From Thermohahella caldifontis (GTDB lineage: Bacteria > Pseudomonadota > Gammaproteobacteria > Pseudomonadales > Oleiphilaceae): a stretch of DNA of 64,000 nucleotides. Positions 34,992 to 45,000 of the stretch are shown here, one piece after another. The notes under the pieces are model-generated. The model did not search any database, had not been told where the DNA came from, and was given only the letters and a program-made list of their open reading frames with translations. The stretch lies in the NCBI RefSeq assembly GCF_041153465.1, contig NZ_CP154858.1:124001-188000 (forward strand), given 5' to 3'. The position numbers and the translations under genes are program-made. Numbering within the stretch: position 1 is the first letter of the stretch; every line of letters starts with the position of its first letter.

Positions 34992-36982
34992 ATGAATTAT
35001 TTTGTCACCGGTGGAACAGGCTTTATCGGTCGCTTTCTTGTCCCCAAGCTGCTTGCCCGGGGGGTACTGTCCATGTGCTGGTCCGCGAAGCCAGCCTCCC
35101 CAAGCTCGAGCAGCTGAAAAAGGAACGCTGGAATGCCAGCGACGATCAGGTCAAGGCCGTGATCGGGGATCTGGAACAACCCCTCATGGGGGTTTCCGAA
35201 GCGGATCGTGAAGCCCTGCGCGGTAATGTGGATCACTTCTTCCATCTTGCTGCCGTTTACGACCTGTCCGCCGATGCCGAAACTCAGGAAAAGGCCAATG
35301 TGGAAGGTACGCGTCAGGCGGTCAGGCTGGCGGAAGACATCCAGGCCAAGCATTTTCAGCACGTCAGCTCCATCGCGGCCGCCGGCCTCTACCGGGGCAT
35401 TTTCCGCGAGGACATGTTCGAGGAAGCGGAAAAGCTGGACCATCCCTACCTGCGCACCAAGCACGAATCCGAGAAAGTCGTGCGCGAGGAGTGCAGCATT
35501 CCCTGGCGCGTCTATCGTCCCGGCATGGTCATCGGTCACTCCAAGACCGGTGAAATGGACAAGATTGACGGGCCGTACTACTTCTTCAAGCTGATCCAGA
35601 AGATCCGCAATGCACTGCCCCAGTGGATGCCCACCATCGGTATCGAAGGCGGCCGCCTGAACATCGTGCCCGTGGATTACGTGGTGGATGCCATGGACCA
35701 TATCGCCCACGTGGAAGGCGAGGATGGCAAGGCATTCCACCTGACAGACCCGGATCCCTACAAGGTGGGCGAAGTCCTGAACATCTTCTGCGAGGCCGGC
35801 CATGCACCCAAGATGGCCATGCGTCTTGATTCGCGCATGTTCGGTTTCATTCCACCCATGATTCGCCAGACCCTCACCCGCATGCCGCCGGTGCAGCGTC
35901 TCAAGCATGCCGTGCTGACGGATCTGGGCATTCCCGAGTCAGTGTTGTCGTTCATCAACTACCCCACGCGCTTTGATGCACGTGAAACCGAACGCCTGCT
36001 CAAGGGGACGGGCATCGAATGCCCGCGCCTGCCTGACTATGCGGGTTTCATCTGGGATTACTGGGAGCGTCACCTCGACCCGGATCTGTTCAAGGATCGT
36101 ACCCTGCGTGGTGCCGTAGAAGGCAAGGTCTGCGTGGTGACCGGGGCCACGTCGGGCATTGGTCTGGCCACGGCACGCAAGCTGGCCGAGGCCGGTGCCA
36201 AAGTGGTGATTGGTGCGCGCACACCCGAAAAGCTCGAAGCCACCAAGAAGGAGCTGGAAGAGCTGGGTGGAGAAGTGTATGCCTATCCGGTGGATCTCTC
36301 CAACCTGGAAGATGCGGATCGCTTCGTGCAGGCCGTGCTCAAGGACCATGGCCATGTGGATTACCTGATCAATAACGCCGGCAAGAGCATCCGCCGCTCA
36401 CTGGTGCTGACCTTTGACCGCTTCCACGATTTCGAGCGCACCATGCAGCTCAACTACTTCGGCTCCGTTCGGCTGATCATGGGCTTTGCGCCGACCATGC
36501 TGGCGCGCCGCAAGGGGCATATCGTCAACATTTCATCCATTGGTGTGCTGACCAACGCACCGAGGTTCTCCGCCTACGTGGCGTCCAAGGCAGCGCTGGA
36601 TGCGTTCTCCCGCTGTGCGGCGGCCGAGTGGTCTGACCGGCATGTGACCTTTACCACCATCAACATGCCGCTCGTTCGTACGCCGATGATCAGTCCCACA
36701 AAGATCTATGACTATGTGCCGACGCTGACCCCCGAGGAAGCCGCGGATCTCGTGGCGCAGGCCATCATCAGCAAACCCAAGCGGATTGCCACGCGGCTGG
36801 GTATCACCGCGGCCGTGATCCATGCCCTGGCGCCCAAGGTCGGTGAGATCATCATGAACACGGGGTACAAAATGTTCCCGGATTCACCGGCAGCGAAAGG
36901 TGCCAAGGACGGAGAACAGAAACCGCAGATGAGTGCAGAGCAGGTGGCATTTGCAGCGCTCATGCGCGGGATACACTGGTAA
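34992..36982 (+). CDS. fatty acyl-CoA reductase (two SDR domains), frameshifted near the N-terminus
   Basis: Repaired length is 663 residues. The N-terminal extended SDR domain (about 1-360) starts MNYFVTGGTGFIGRFLV and has RTKHESEKVVREECS and YRPGMVIGHSKTGEMDK; the C-terminal classical SDR (about 375-640) has TGATSGIGLA, NNAGKSIRRSL and YVASKAALDAFSRC. This arrangement and many segments match, from memory, the Marinobacter fatty acyl-CoA/ACP reductase (Maqu_2507 type, about 661 residues), which reduces acyl-CoA to fatty alcohol. As read, the frame from ATG 34992 fails after a six-G run (35059-35064); one extra G restores ARGGTVHVLVREAS and joins it to the frame open from 35075. It follows phaB and has a good terminator at 37017-37047. 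Confidence 0.85.
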
Positions 36983-37016
36983 TCGCTTGGTCCCGGAAGG
37001 GCCGGCGGACAAATGG

Positions 37017-37047
37017 GGTGCGGTGCATAGCCGCGCCCTATTTTTTT
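37017..37047 (+). terminator. intrinsic terminator after the fatty acyl-CoA reductase gene
   Basis: GGTGCGG (37017-37023) pairs with CCGCGCC (37031-37037), including one T-G pair, with a seven-base loop, followed by CTA and seven Ts (37041-37047). It lies 35 bp after the stop codon. Confidence 0.7.
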
Positions 37048-37157
37048 GATTGAAAATATAAATGGAATGGGGATGGCTGATTGATTCGGATGGCAGTACA
37101 CTGAATGTCGAGCTGTCTTTTCAACCTCAACTCAGATCAACAAGGAGATCTCGAAGC

Positions 37158-37760
37158 ATGAGCGTTCTGGTAGGAAAAAAAGCACCTGATTTCACCGTTC
37201 CGGCTGTACTGGCAGACGGTACGATCGTTGACGCGTTCAACCTTTCTGAAGCCATCAAGGGCAAGTATGCCATTATCTTCTTCTACCCGCTGGACTTCAC
37301 CTTCGTGTGTCCGTCCGAGCTGATCGCCCTGGATCACCGTATCCCCGAATTCCAGGCGCGCAACGTGGAAGTCATCGGCGTTTCCATCGACTCTCACTTC
37401 ACCCACAACGCATGGCGCAACACGCCGGTGGACAAGGGCGGCATCGGTCCGGTCAAGTACACGCTGGCGGCTGACATGAAGCATGAAATCGCCCAGGCTT
37501 ACGACGTCGAATCCGAAGGCGGCGTGGCATTCCGGGGAGCCTTCCTGATCGACAAGGATGGCGTGGTGCGCTCCCAGATCGTCAACGATCTGCCGCTGGG
37601 CCGCAACATGGACGAGCTGCTGCGTCTGGTCGATGCCCTGCAGTTCCATGAGGAGCATGGCGAAGTGTGTCCGGCCAACTGGAAGAAAGGTCAGCCCGGC
37701 ATGCAGGCCTCTCCGGAAGGTGTGGCCAAGTATCTGGCAGAAAACGCCGACAAGCTCTGA
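37158..37760 (+). CDS. typical 2-Cys peroxiredoxin
   Basis: 200 residues from ATG 37158, with AAGGAG at 37142-37147. The peroxidatic Cys51 is in FTFVCPSE and the resolving Cys171 in GEVCPANW; KGGIGP is the GGLG-like loop. A YF motif near the C-terminus, which makes eukaryotic enzymes sensitive to over-oxidation, is not seen. It reduces hydroperoxides, normally recycled by thioredoxin or AhpF-like partners. It heads the block Prx, rnt, pyrC, motY, argG, matching the order in Pseudomonas. A strong terminator follows. Confidence 0.95.
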   Translation: MSVLVGKKAPDFTVPAVLADGTIVDAFNLSEAIKGKYAIIFFYPLDFTFVCPSELIALDHRIPEFQARNVEVIGVSIDSHFTHNAWRNTPVDKGGIGPVKYTLAADMKHEIAQAYDVESEGGVAFRGAFLIDKDGVVRSQIVNDLPLGRNMDELLRLVDALQFHEEHGEVCPANWKKGQPGMQASPEGVAKYLAENADKL

Positions 37761-37781
37761 TTTTATCAGGCTGCTTTGTCA

Positions 37782-37815
37782 CGCAAAACGCCCCGGCTTG
37801 CCGGGGCGTTTTGCG
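37782..37815 (+). terminator. intrinsic terminator, probably bidirectional
   Basis: CGCAAAACGCCCCGG (37782-37796) and CCGGGGCGTTTTGCG (37801-37815) form a 15-bp perfect stem with a four-base loop; the TTTT lies within the 3' arm. It separates the peroxiredoxin gene from the convergent rnt gene and can serve both. Confidence 0.8.
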
Positions 37816-37887
37816 TTGTGCGTGACGGCATGACAGGGGACCCGGCGCCGGGGTTTTCAGGCTGCCACGCCGGATCAGCGCCTGAAA

Positions 37888-38565
37888 TCAGTCCGCCTTG
37901 CGCATCGTTTCGTCTTCCAGTGACACCAGATGCTTCCAGCGGTTGACGATCCTGCAGAACAGCTCTGCCGTCTTTTCCGCGTCGTACAGCGCCGAGTGTG
38001 CTTCCTTGTTGTCAAAATCGATTCCGGCACGCTTGCAGGCCTGTGACAGCACGGTATGTTCGTAGGCTAGGGCGGCCAAGGTAGCCGTATCAAAGGTGGA
38101 AAACGGATGAAACGGGTTGCGCTTGATGCCGGCCCGCTCCGCTGCGGCAAAGAGGAAGCTGTGGTCAAAGAAGGCATTGTGCCCGACCAGAACCGCACGG
38201 TTGCATCCATAGGCTTTCACCGCCTTGCGGATGGGCTGAAACAGCTGACGCAGGGCATCCCCTTCATCCAGCGCGCCCCTGAGCGGGTTGTGAGGATCAA
38301 TTCCGGTGAAGTCCAGCGCCGCCTGCTCCAGATTGGCCCCCTCGAAGGGTGCCACGTTGAACGCTTGGCTGTGCTCGGGAAAGACCTCTCCCGCCTCATT
38401 CATGCCGATGATCACCGCGGCCACCTCAAGCAGTGCGTCCGTGCGGGGGTTGAAACCCGCCGTCTCCACGTCCACCACCACAGGCAGAAACCCCCGGAAA
38501 CGGCGCGCCAGGGGTGACTTTTCCACGACTTCAGTGCTGTCGGTTTCCAGCGGCATATCCGTCAT
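37888..38565 (-). CDS. rnt: ribonuclease T
   Basis: 225 residues. RNase T trims 3' ends of tRNA and other stable RNAs. The DEDDh set is visible: VVVDVETAGFNPRTDALLEVA (Asp, Glu; given in part), VGHNAFFDHSF (Asp) and AHSALYDAEKTAELF (His, Asp). Length equals the family norm (about 215-225). The ATG at 38565 overlaps the pyrC stop (ATGA), so rnt is translated from the pyrC-rnt message, the usual arrangement in pseudomonads. Confidence 0.95.
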   Translation of the reverse strand: MTDMPLETDSTEVVEKSPLARRFRGFLPVVVDVETAGFNPRTDALLEVAAVIIGMNEAGEVFPEHSQAFNVAPFEGANLEQAALDFTGIDPHNPLRGALDEGDALRQLFQPIRKAVKAYGCNRAVLVGHNAFFDHSFLFAAAERAGIKRNPFHPFSTFDTATLAALAYEHTVLSQACKRAGIDFDNKEAHSALYDAEKTAELFCRIVNRWKHLVSLEDETMRKAD

Positions 38566-39593
38566 GCCAGACTCCAGGGCAGGGTTTCGCCTGCGGCAAA
38601 AGGCGTGATGCGGGTTTCACCGAGTGGCAGGCTGTCGGGAACGGTCATGGGGCGTCTGACAAGCGTGATCGTATCGGTATTGCGCGGCAAACCGTAAAAG
38701 TCCGGCCCGTGGAAAGCCGCGAAGGCTTCCAGCCTGTCCAGTGCACCGGCCTGCTCGAAGGCCTGCGCGTACAGGGGCAGGGCAGCGGGGGCCGTATAGC
38801 ATCCGGCACAGCCGCAGGCGGACTCCTTCTTGCTGGTGGGGTGCGGTGCGGAATCTGTTCCGAGGAAGAAACGCGGGCTGCCCGAAGTGGCCGCTTCCAG
38901 CAGCGCCTCCTGATGGGTGCGGCGCTTGAGGATCGGCAGACAATAGAAGTGCGGCCGGATACCGCCCACCAGCATGCTGTTGCGGTTGTGGAGCAAATGA
39001 TGTGCGGTGAGTGTCGCTGCCAGCCGGTCTTCACCCTGCCGGACGAACTCGACTGCCTCACGGGTGGTGATGTGTTCCAGCACCACGCGGAGCCGGGTAT
39101 GACGTTCCAGCAGTGGCGCGAGTACCCGCTCGATGAATATCCGTTCCCGGTCAAAGATATCCACATCCGGATCGACCACCTCGCCATGTATCAGCAAGGG
39201 CATGCCTTCGTCGGCCATGGCTTCCAGTACCGGGTCGAGGCGACGAATGTCCGTGACGCCCGCATCCGAGTTGGTCGTGGCACCGGCAGGGTAGAGCTTG
39301 CACGCGTAAACCTGACCGCTGGCCCTGGCCTTGCGGATCTCGTCCGGAGTAGTCTGATTGGTCAGGTAGAGCGTCATCAGGGGCTGAAAGTCCGCACCCT
39401 CCGGAATGGCGCGCTCAATCCGGTCCCGGTAGGCCAGTGCCTGCGCCGTGGAGGTGACAGGTGGCACCAGATTGGGCATGATGATGGCGCGGTGAAACCA
39501 GAGCGCGGCGCTGGCAACGGTATCCCTGAGCTGGGCGCCGTCGCGCAGATGCAGGTGCCAGTCGTCAGGGCGTGTAAGGGTCAGAGTATCCAT
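38562..39593 (-). CDS. pyrC: dihydroorotase (class II)
   Basis: 343 residues. It closes N-carbamoyl-aspartate to dihydroorotate, the third step of pyrimidine synthesis. The zinc HxH motif is DWHLHLRDG near residue 13, the carbamylated Lys is in YACKLYPAGATTNSDAGV, later ligands are in LLIHGEVVD and LEHITT, and the Asp is in LGTDSAPHP. It is coupled to rnt downstream. The OmpA-like motY gene is divergent, 122 bp away. pyrF, a later step of the same pathway, lies at the far end of the window. Confidence 0.95.
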   Translation of the reverse strand: MDTLTLTRPDDWHLHLRDGAQLRDTVASAALWFHRAIIMPNLVPPVTSTAQALAYRDRIERAIPEGADFQPLMTLYLTNQTTPDEIRKARASGQVYACKLYPAGATTNSDAGVTDIRRLDPVLEAMADEGMPLLIHGEVVDPDVDIFDRERIFIERVLAPLLERHTRLRVVLEHITTREAVEFVRQGEDRLAATLTAHHLLHNRNSMLVGGIRPHFYCLPILKRRTHQEALLEAATSGSPRFFLGTDSAPHPTSKKESACGCAGCYTAPAALPLYAQAFEQAGALDRLEAFAAFHGPDFYGLPRNTDTITLVRRPMTVPDSLPLGETRITPFAAGETLPWSLA

Positions 39594-39715
39594 GTCAGCC
39601 TGTCATGTCTTGCTTTCGGGCCGGCCAGTATACCAAAACTTACAATTCCATCGGTAAAGAATCGGGTCGCATGGCCGATACTGACAGGGAACCAACGGGG
39701 AGGCAGTACGGTCAC

Positions 39716-40648
39716 ATGAGGCAGTCCGTGAGAATCTTTCTGGCATTGCTGGTCGTCACGTTCGGTGCCCGGGCCGAGGTGCTCTATCATGCACCCATTA
39801 CCCAGAGCCAGTGGAACCTGTCCGCCTCCATCTTCGGCTGCAAGCTGACACACACGATTCCCGGATTCGGCCAGGCCGTGTTTTTCCGTGAAGCCGGCGA
39901 ACCCCTGAAATTCTACCTCACGACCCAGCGCAACCCGTTGCAGGCCGGCAAGGCCGCGCTGGTGATTGAAGCGCCGCCCTGGCGACCGGGGCAGAGCGTG
40001 GATGACTTGGGGCTCGTGCCGGTCCGCGACACCAATCAGCCCGTGACGGTGGGGCCTGATGCCGCAGAGCGCATGCTGGACAGCCTGTTGCGTGGCATGC
40101 AGCCCACGGTGACCCGGCAGGGCAAGTTTGTGCGCGGGGCGGTGCGTGTGGCCGTCAATGCGGTGAATTTCAGCAATTTCTACAATGATTATCTGGATTG
40201 TGTCGCCACCCTGCTGCCGGTGAACTTCCGGCAGGTGGAACGGACCAAGGTATTCTTCGATGTGGATTCGTCCGAGCTGACCGATGAAGCCAAAAAACAG
40301 CTGGACAAGGTGGTGCTTTACGTCAAGGCCGATCCGACCGTGACCCAGATCTTCGTGGATGGTCACACGGATGCCAGCGGCCGGAGAATTTACAACCTCA
40401 GACTCTCCCGTGAACGGGCCGAGAATGTTACCCAGTATCTGGTGAGCCAGGGGCTGGACCAGGACATGATCGTCACCCGATACCACGGCGACCGCTATCC
40501 GGTGGTCCCCGATACCACGCCTGCCAACAAGGCACAGAACCGTCGCGCCACCATCCGCCTGGACCGCACGCCCAAGACGGAGCGTCCCCAGGGCGTCAAT
40601 GCAGCCGATGCCAGCGCCGCATTGGACAGCCTGCCTTCGTCTCAGTAG
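39716..40648 (+). CDS. motY: MotY-like flagellar stator-associated protein (OmpA C-terminal domain)
   Basis: 310 residues from ATG 39716; GGGGAGG lies about 12 bases upstream, a little far. A signal peptide (VRIFLALLVVTFGARAEV) leads to an N-terminal beta domain with two Cys (IFGCKL, YLDCVA) as in MotY, then an OmpA-type peptidoglycan-binding domain (about 180-290): VDGHTDASGRRIYNLRLSRE and NRRATI. MotY forms the T-ring that anchors stators of polar flagella. Its position between pyrC and argG is the Pseudomonas motY locus, which supports the name. No other flagellar gene is nearby. Confidence 0.9.
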   Translation: MRQSVRIFLALLVVTFGARAEVLYHAPITQSQWNLSASIFGCKLTHTIPGFGQAVFFREAGEPLKFYLTTQRNPLQAGKAALVIEAPPWRPGQSVDDLGLVPVRDTNQPVTVGPDAAERMLDSLLRGMQPTVTRQGKFVRGAVRVAVNAVNFSNFYNDYLDCVATLLPVNFRQVERTKVFFDVDSSELTDEAKKQLDKVVLYVKADPTVTQIFVDGHTDASGRRIYNLRLSRERAENVTQYLVSQGLDQDMIVTRYHGDRYPVVPDTTPANKAQNRRATIRLDRTPKTERPQGVNAADASAALDSLPSSQ

Positions 40649-40709
40649 CCGAGCCACACCTTTACGGGTAGAATAACGGCCTTCTGGGAATTGCAACGGG
40701 AGTGCCTCC

Positions 40710-41927
40710 ATGTCCAAAATCAACAAGGTCGTCCTGGCGTATTCGGGCGGTCTCGACACCTCCGTCATCGTCAAGTGGCTGCAGGAAGAGTATCAGTGTG
40801 AAGTCGTGACCTTCACGGCCGACATCGGTCAGGGTGAAGAAGTGGAACCGGCGCGTGCCAAGGCACAGGCGCTGGGCGTCAAGGAAATCTATATCGAAGA
40901 CCTGCGCGAAGAATTCGTGCGCGATTACGTGTATCCCATGTTCCGCGCCAACACCATCTATGAGGGTGAGTATCTGCTGGGTACCTCCATTGCCCGCCCG
41001 TTGATTGCGCGCCGCCTGGTGGAAATCGCCAATGAAACCGGCGCGGATGCCATTTCCCACGGTGCCACCGGCAAGGGTAACGATCAGGTGCGCTTCGAAC
41101 TCGGCGCCTACGCCCTCAAGCCCGGCATCAAGGTGATTGCGCCCTGGCGCGAGTGGGATCTCACCAGCCGTGAAAAGCTCATGGCGTACTGTGAAAAGCA
41201 CAACATTCCCGTGGAGAAGAAAAAGGGCAAGTCCCCGTACTCCATGGATGCCAACCTGCTGCACATTTCCTATGAAGGCGGCATTCTCGAGGATCCCTGG
41301 GCGGAGCCGGAAGAGGACATGTGGCGCTGGACCGTCTCGCCCGAAGCAGCACCGGATCAGCCCACCTACCTTGAGCTGACCTACGAGAAAGGTGACATCG
41401 TCGCCATTGACGGCGAGCGCCTCAAGCCTCACGAAGTGCTGGAACGCCTGAACAAGGTGGCCGGTGCCAATGGTGTGGGCCGCCTGGATATTGTCGAGAA
41501 CCGCTATGTGGGCATGAAGTCCCGCGGCTGCTACGAAACCCCTGGCGGTACTGTCATGCTGCGTGCCCACCGGGCGATTGAATCGCTGACGCTGGACAAG
41601 GAAGTGGCTCACCTCAAGGATGCCCTGATGCCCAAGTATGCCGAGATGATCTACAACGGCTACTGGTGGTCACCGGAGCGACTGGCCCTGCAGAAGCTGA
41701 TCGACGAGACCCAGGCACACGTGAACGGTGTGGTGCGCGTCAAGCTCTACAAGGGTAACGTCACGGTTGTGGGCCGCAAGTCCGAAACGGACAGCCTGTT
41801 CGACGACCGCATCGCCACCTTCGAGGACGACGGTGGTGTGTACAATCAGCGCGATGCCGAGGGCTTCATCAAGCTCAACGCATTGCGCCTGCGCATTGCG
41901 GCGGACAGGGGCCGCAAGTTTGACTGA
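40710..41927 (+). CDS. argG: argininosuccinate synthase
   Basis: 405 residues. It joins citrulline and aspartate using ATP in arginine synthesis. The N-terminal ATP pyrophosphatase loop AYSGGLDTSVIVKWL and the substrate motifs GATGKGNDQVRFEL and SPYSMDANLLHISYEGG are intact; length matches the short (type I) family. A TAGAAT at 40669-40674 may be the -10 of its own promoter, with a poor -35. It closes the conserved motY-argG block and is followed by a strong terminator. Confidence 0.97.
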   Translation: MSKINKVVLAYSGGLDTSVIVKWLQEEYQCEVVTFTADIGQGEEVEPARAKAQALGVKEIYIEDLREEFVRDYVYPMFRANTIYEGEYLLGTSIARPLIARRLVEIANETGADAISHGATGKGNDQVRFELGAYALKPGIKVIAPWREWDLTSREKLMAYCEKHNIPVEKKKGKSPYSMDANLLHISYEGGILEDPWAEPEEDMWRWTVSPEAAPDQPTYLELTYEKGDIVAIDGERLKPHEVLERLNKVAGANGVGRLDIVENRYVGMKSRGCYETPGGTVMLRAHRAIESLTLDKEVAHLKDALMPKYAEMIYNGYWWSPERLALQKLIDETQAHVNGVVRVKLYKGNVTVVGRKSETDSLFDDRIATFEDDGGVYNQRDAEGFIKLNALRLRIAADRGRKFD

Positions 41928-41984
41928 CAAGCGCTAGCACCTCCTGCCTTCACGGGCAGGGTGCCTGGCCATCGGTCGGAGAAG

Positions 41985-42016
41985 CCGGAAGCGGGAGACT
42001 GCTTCCGGTTTTTTTT
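41985..42016 (+). terminator. intrinsic terminator of argG
   Basis: CCGGAAGC (41985-41992) pairs with GCTTCCGG (42001-42008), eight-base loop, followed by eight Ts (42009-42016). A smaller CCTGCC/GGCAGG hairpin lies just upstream. Confidence 0.9.
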
Positions 42017-42037
42017 GGGGGGAATCGGGTGAACCAT

Positions 42038-42063
42038 AAAAAAGCCCGCACGGGGCGGGCTTT
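42038..42063 (-). terminator. intrinsic terminator of the surface lipase gene
   Basis: On the minus strand AAAGCCCGC pairs with GCGGGCTTT (42041-42049 with 42055-42063 in window coordinates), loop of five, and the T run continues to 42038 (six Ts in all). It lies 16 bp past the lipase stop and faces the argG terminator. Confidence 0.85.
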
Positions 42064-42078
42064 CAGTCTGCTCGTGAT

Positions 42079-45000
42079 TTAGTTGAGCTGTTTCAGATCA
42101 TCCATGGGTTTGTCGATAATGATGGGCTGCAGCGATGAGGAGAGTGATCCCGTACGCCCGTTGGTCGCATCGACGGGGCCATTCAACTCACCGTTGTAGA
42201 GGAAGAACTCAACCATCTGAAGCATGGTCTCTCCGAATGCTGTGCTTTGCCGTGCAAGCTCATCCGCTGCAGCCGTCGGGTCAGGCAGCACGAAGGTGCC
42301 GTGCGCGCCATAGCCCAGATTCAGCGCCAGGATATCCGGTGTACCATCGACAGCGACAGTGCTATCCGTCACCAGCTTGGCGCCCAGCTGTTTGGAGAAG
42401 GGCAGTGCGCCGGCCAGGTAGTCTCTTGCGGTCGGCGCGTTCGGATTCAGCAGCGTCTTGGCAGCCTCGATCACGTTGGTCTGGTCAGACTTGTACAGTG
42501 TGTTTCCGTTGCCATCTTCAGTGCCGACAATGTTGACGGTCATGACGCCTTTGCCACCGGCCTTCAGGTTGTCAGCCCAGTTGATGGGATCCGCGGCGTC
42601 GATCGTCGCCTGGATCACACGGAAAAAGGTCTCCAGATTCTCGTCGCCTTGAGTCAGGCCGGCTGCAGCCTGGAGTCCTCCCAGTATGGTCGGAGAGAAG
42701 CCCGGTGAGTTTTCCAGCATTTTCGTAATGCCGGAAGCGGGGGCCAGGAGGACTGCCGCATTGATGTCCTGAACAGGGGTGCTGTTGGCAACGGCAACGG
42801 CGGCTGAACCCACCACGGTGCCCAGTGAGTGGCCGGCGAAGTAGACCTTGCTTTCATCCACATCATCCTGCCCGTCCCCGTTCACATCCAGTGTCTTGAG
42901 TGACTGGAACAGATTGAGCAGATCCAGCTGGGCCTGACGCAGCTTGTCACGCGAGTTGGTGAAGCCCTTCAGGTTGATGAACAGGCTGCCCGAGCTGCCC
43001 ACTCCGTTGGTGTAATCCATGGGTACCGGATTGAGTGAGGCGTCCGCCGTAAAGTCGAAGTGACGCTCATAGCTGGTGGGTGCTAGACCGGGAATGATGC
43101 TGGTGTTGTTCTTCACCGCATTTTCTGCGCCAATGGCAAAGCCCAACCATTGGGATGCTCCGGGTACTGTGCCGTCGCAGGCACCACTCAAAATGGTGTT
43201 GACGTCTGACGTGCCGCAAGGTGTCGCCAGCTGGGAGAGAACACCTGTCACATAGGTGCCATCAACTAATGCCTGAATATTGTCCGCTGTGGTGCTGGTG
43301 CCAGCAGGGTTGCCGGCAGCACTGTCAAATCCGGCCAGCAATCCCGTGGCCAGGGTCGTCTTGTCCGTGCCTGACGCATCGACACCATGGAGGGGCATGT
43401 CAATGGCCACAACAATGAAGCCTTTGCTGGCCAGAACCGAGCCGACGGACAGTGCCGCAGAACGGTCAGTGGTAATGCCATGCTGGAAGACCACGACCGG
43501 CAGGTCATCCGTGCCGTTCCAGGTACCGCCCAGGCTGGTCGGCTTGGGATACATGACCAGCATCGGGACCTTCAGGTCGTCGACCTGGGACGTGGAGGGA
43601 TCCGCATCGGTCTGTTTCGGGAACGGGAAGATATAGTTGACCACCTTGGTCTTGCTGGCATCAGCCTGCGGAATGCTCAGCCCCAGACTGCTGAAGGCGG
43701 TATTCATGGCAGTGGCCAGCGTATCATCCGCGACCCAGCTTGAGCTGTTGATGGAGCTTCCGTCCGTTCCGCTGGGAATGCCGAGATAGTAGGGGAGTTC
43801 GATGCTGCCCTGAACCACCATGGCGTCAGCGCTGCCCGTAATGCTTCCCACCAGGGCTGAGACCAGCGCAGCAGGTGTTGTCGTGGATGCATCAAGGCTC
43901 ACACTGGCCGAGCGATCCTTGGGTGTGGGCAACAGGTCGGCAAAGCCGCCCGAGGTGCTGGGTACGGTAGCCAGGACTCCTGCCAGGCAATTGATGGCAG
44001 TGCTGCCCGTGTAACCGTTACAAGGCGCTCCGGCACCAAAAATGGTGGGCAGTGCCGCTTGTGTATCGCTGTCTGGAAATGCGCTGACTGCTGCGTCAGC
44101 CGTCAGCTTGACGTCGGTATAGTCGACGTCACCATCCGCATCCGCATCAACCTGACCATCTACAACCGCTTTGGCTGCCTTCACCCGCACAAAATTGGTG
44201 AGGGAGTCCGCAAACCAGGCTGTGGGGTTGGCAATGTACTCGAGCACCTTCTCGTCGCCGGAGGTGGTGAAGCTGAATGCCAGTGCCACGTTGTCCTTGC
44301 TCAGTGCTGTCATGCTGTTCTGTGCGCGGACGCTGTTGTTGATCTGGAAGTAGTTGTTGGCCAGCTCCAGCCACAGTTTGGTCACCAGATCACGCACCGG
44401 AGACAGTGATGCGGAGGGCAGGGCCAGCGAAGTGTCGATCAGGTTGGTGAGCATCGGATCCCGGACAATCGGCTGTCCGTTTGCGTCCTTCACCTCGTTT
44501 GTTACCACAACAACGTAACGCTTTTTCGGATCCAGGGGCTTGAGCGGATGAATCCGGATAACACTGTGACCGGACTGTTCGACAACGGAAACCTTGTATG
44601 ACGGATCATTGGCTTCGGCAATGATCGTTCCTGCTGCGGCGGCATCGTTGCTGGTGTCACTGTCAACCAGTGCAGCATAGGCAGCGGCCAGCGGGATGGT
44701 CGGCGGTTCGGCGATGGACAGCCCCTGAACCGGGTCGCCGCTGGCATAATCCAGCTCAAGCAGGAAAACATTCTGATTGGGGTTGGCAACGGGGACGCCG
44801 CTGTTGGTCACCAAATTGCCGTTGGAATCTTTCAGGAATTGCTCGCCATCTACTGTGCTGGCATCAATGGTACCATTCAGTGCCACGTCAATGGGGGCGA
44901 CGGTGGATGCACCGCTGATCTCCCTCAGCGCCGTGGTCACGGGCGGCGAAGTATCGTTGACATGGAAAGTCCCGTCCTTGGCAATCTGGTCAAAGATCAG

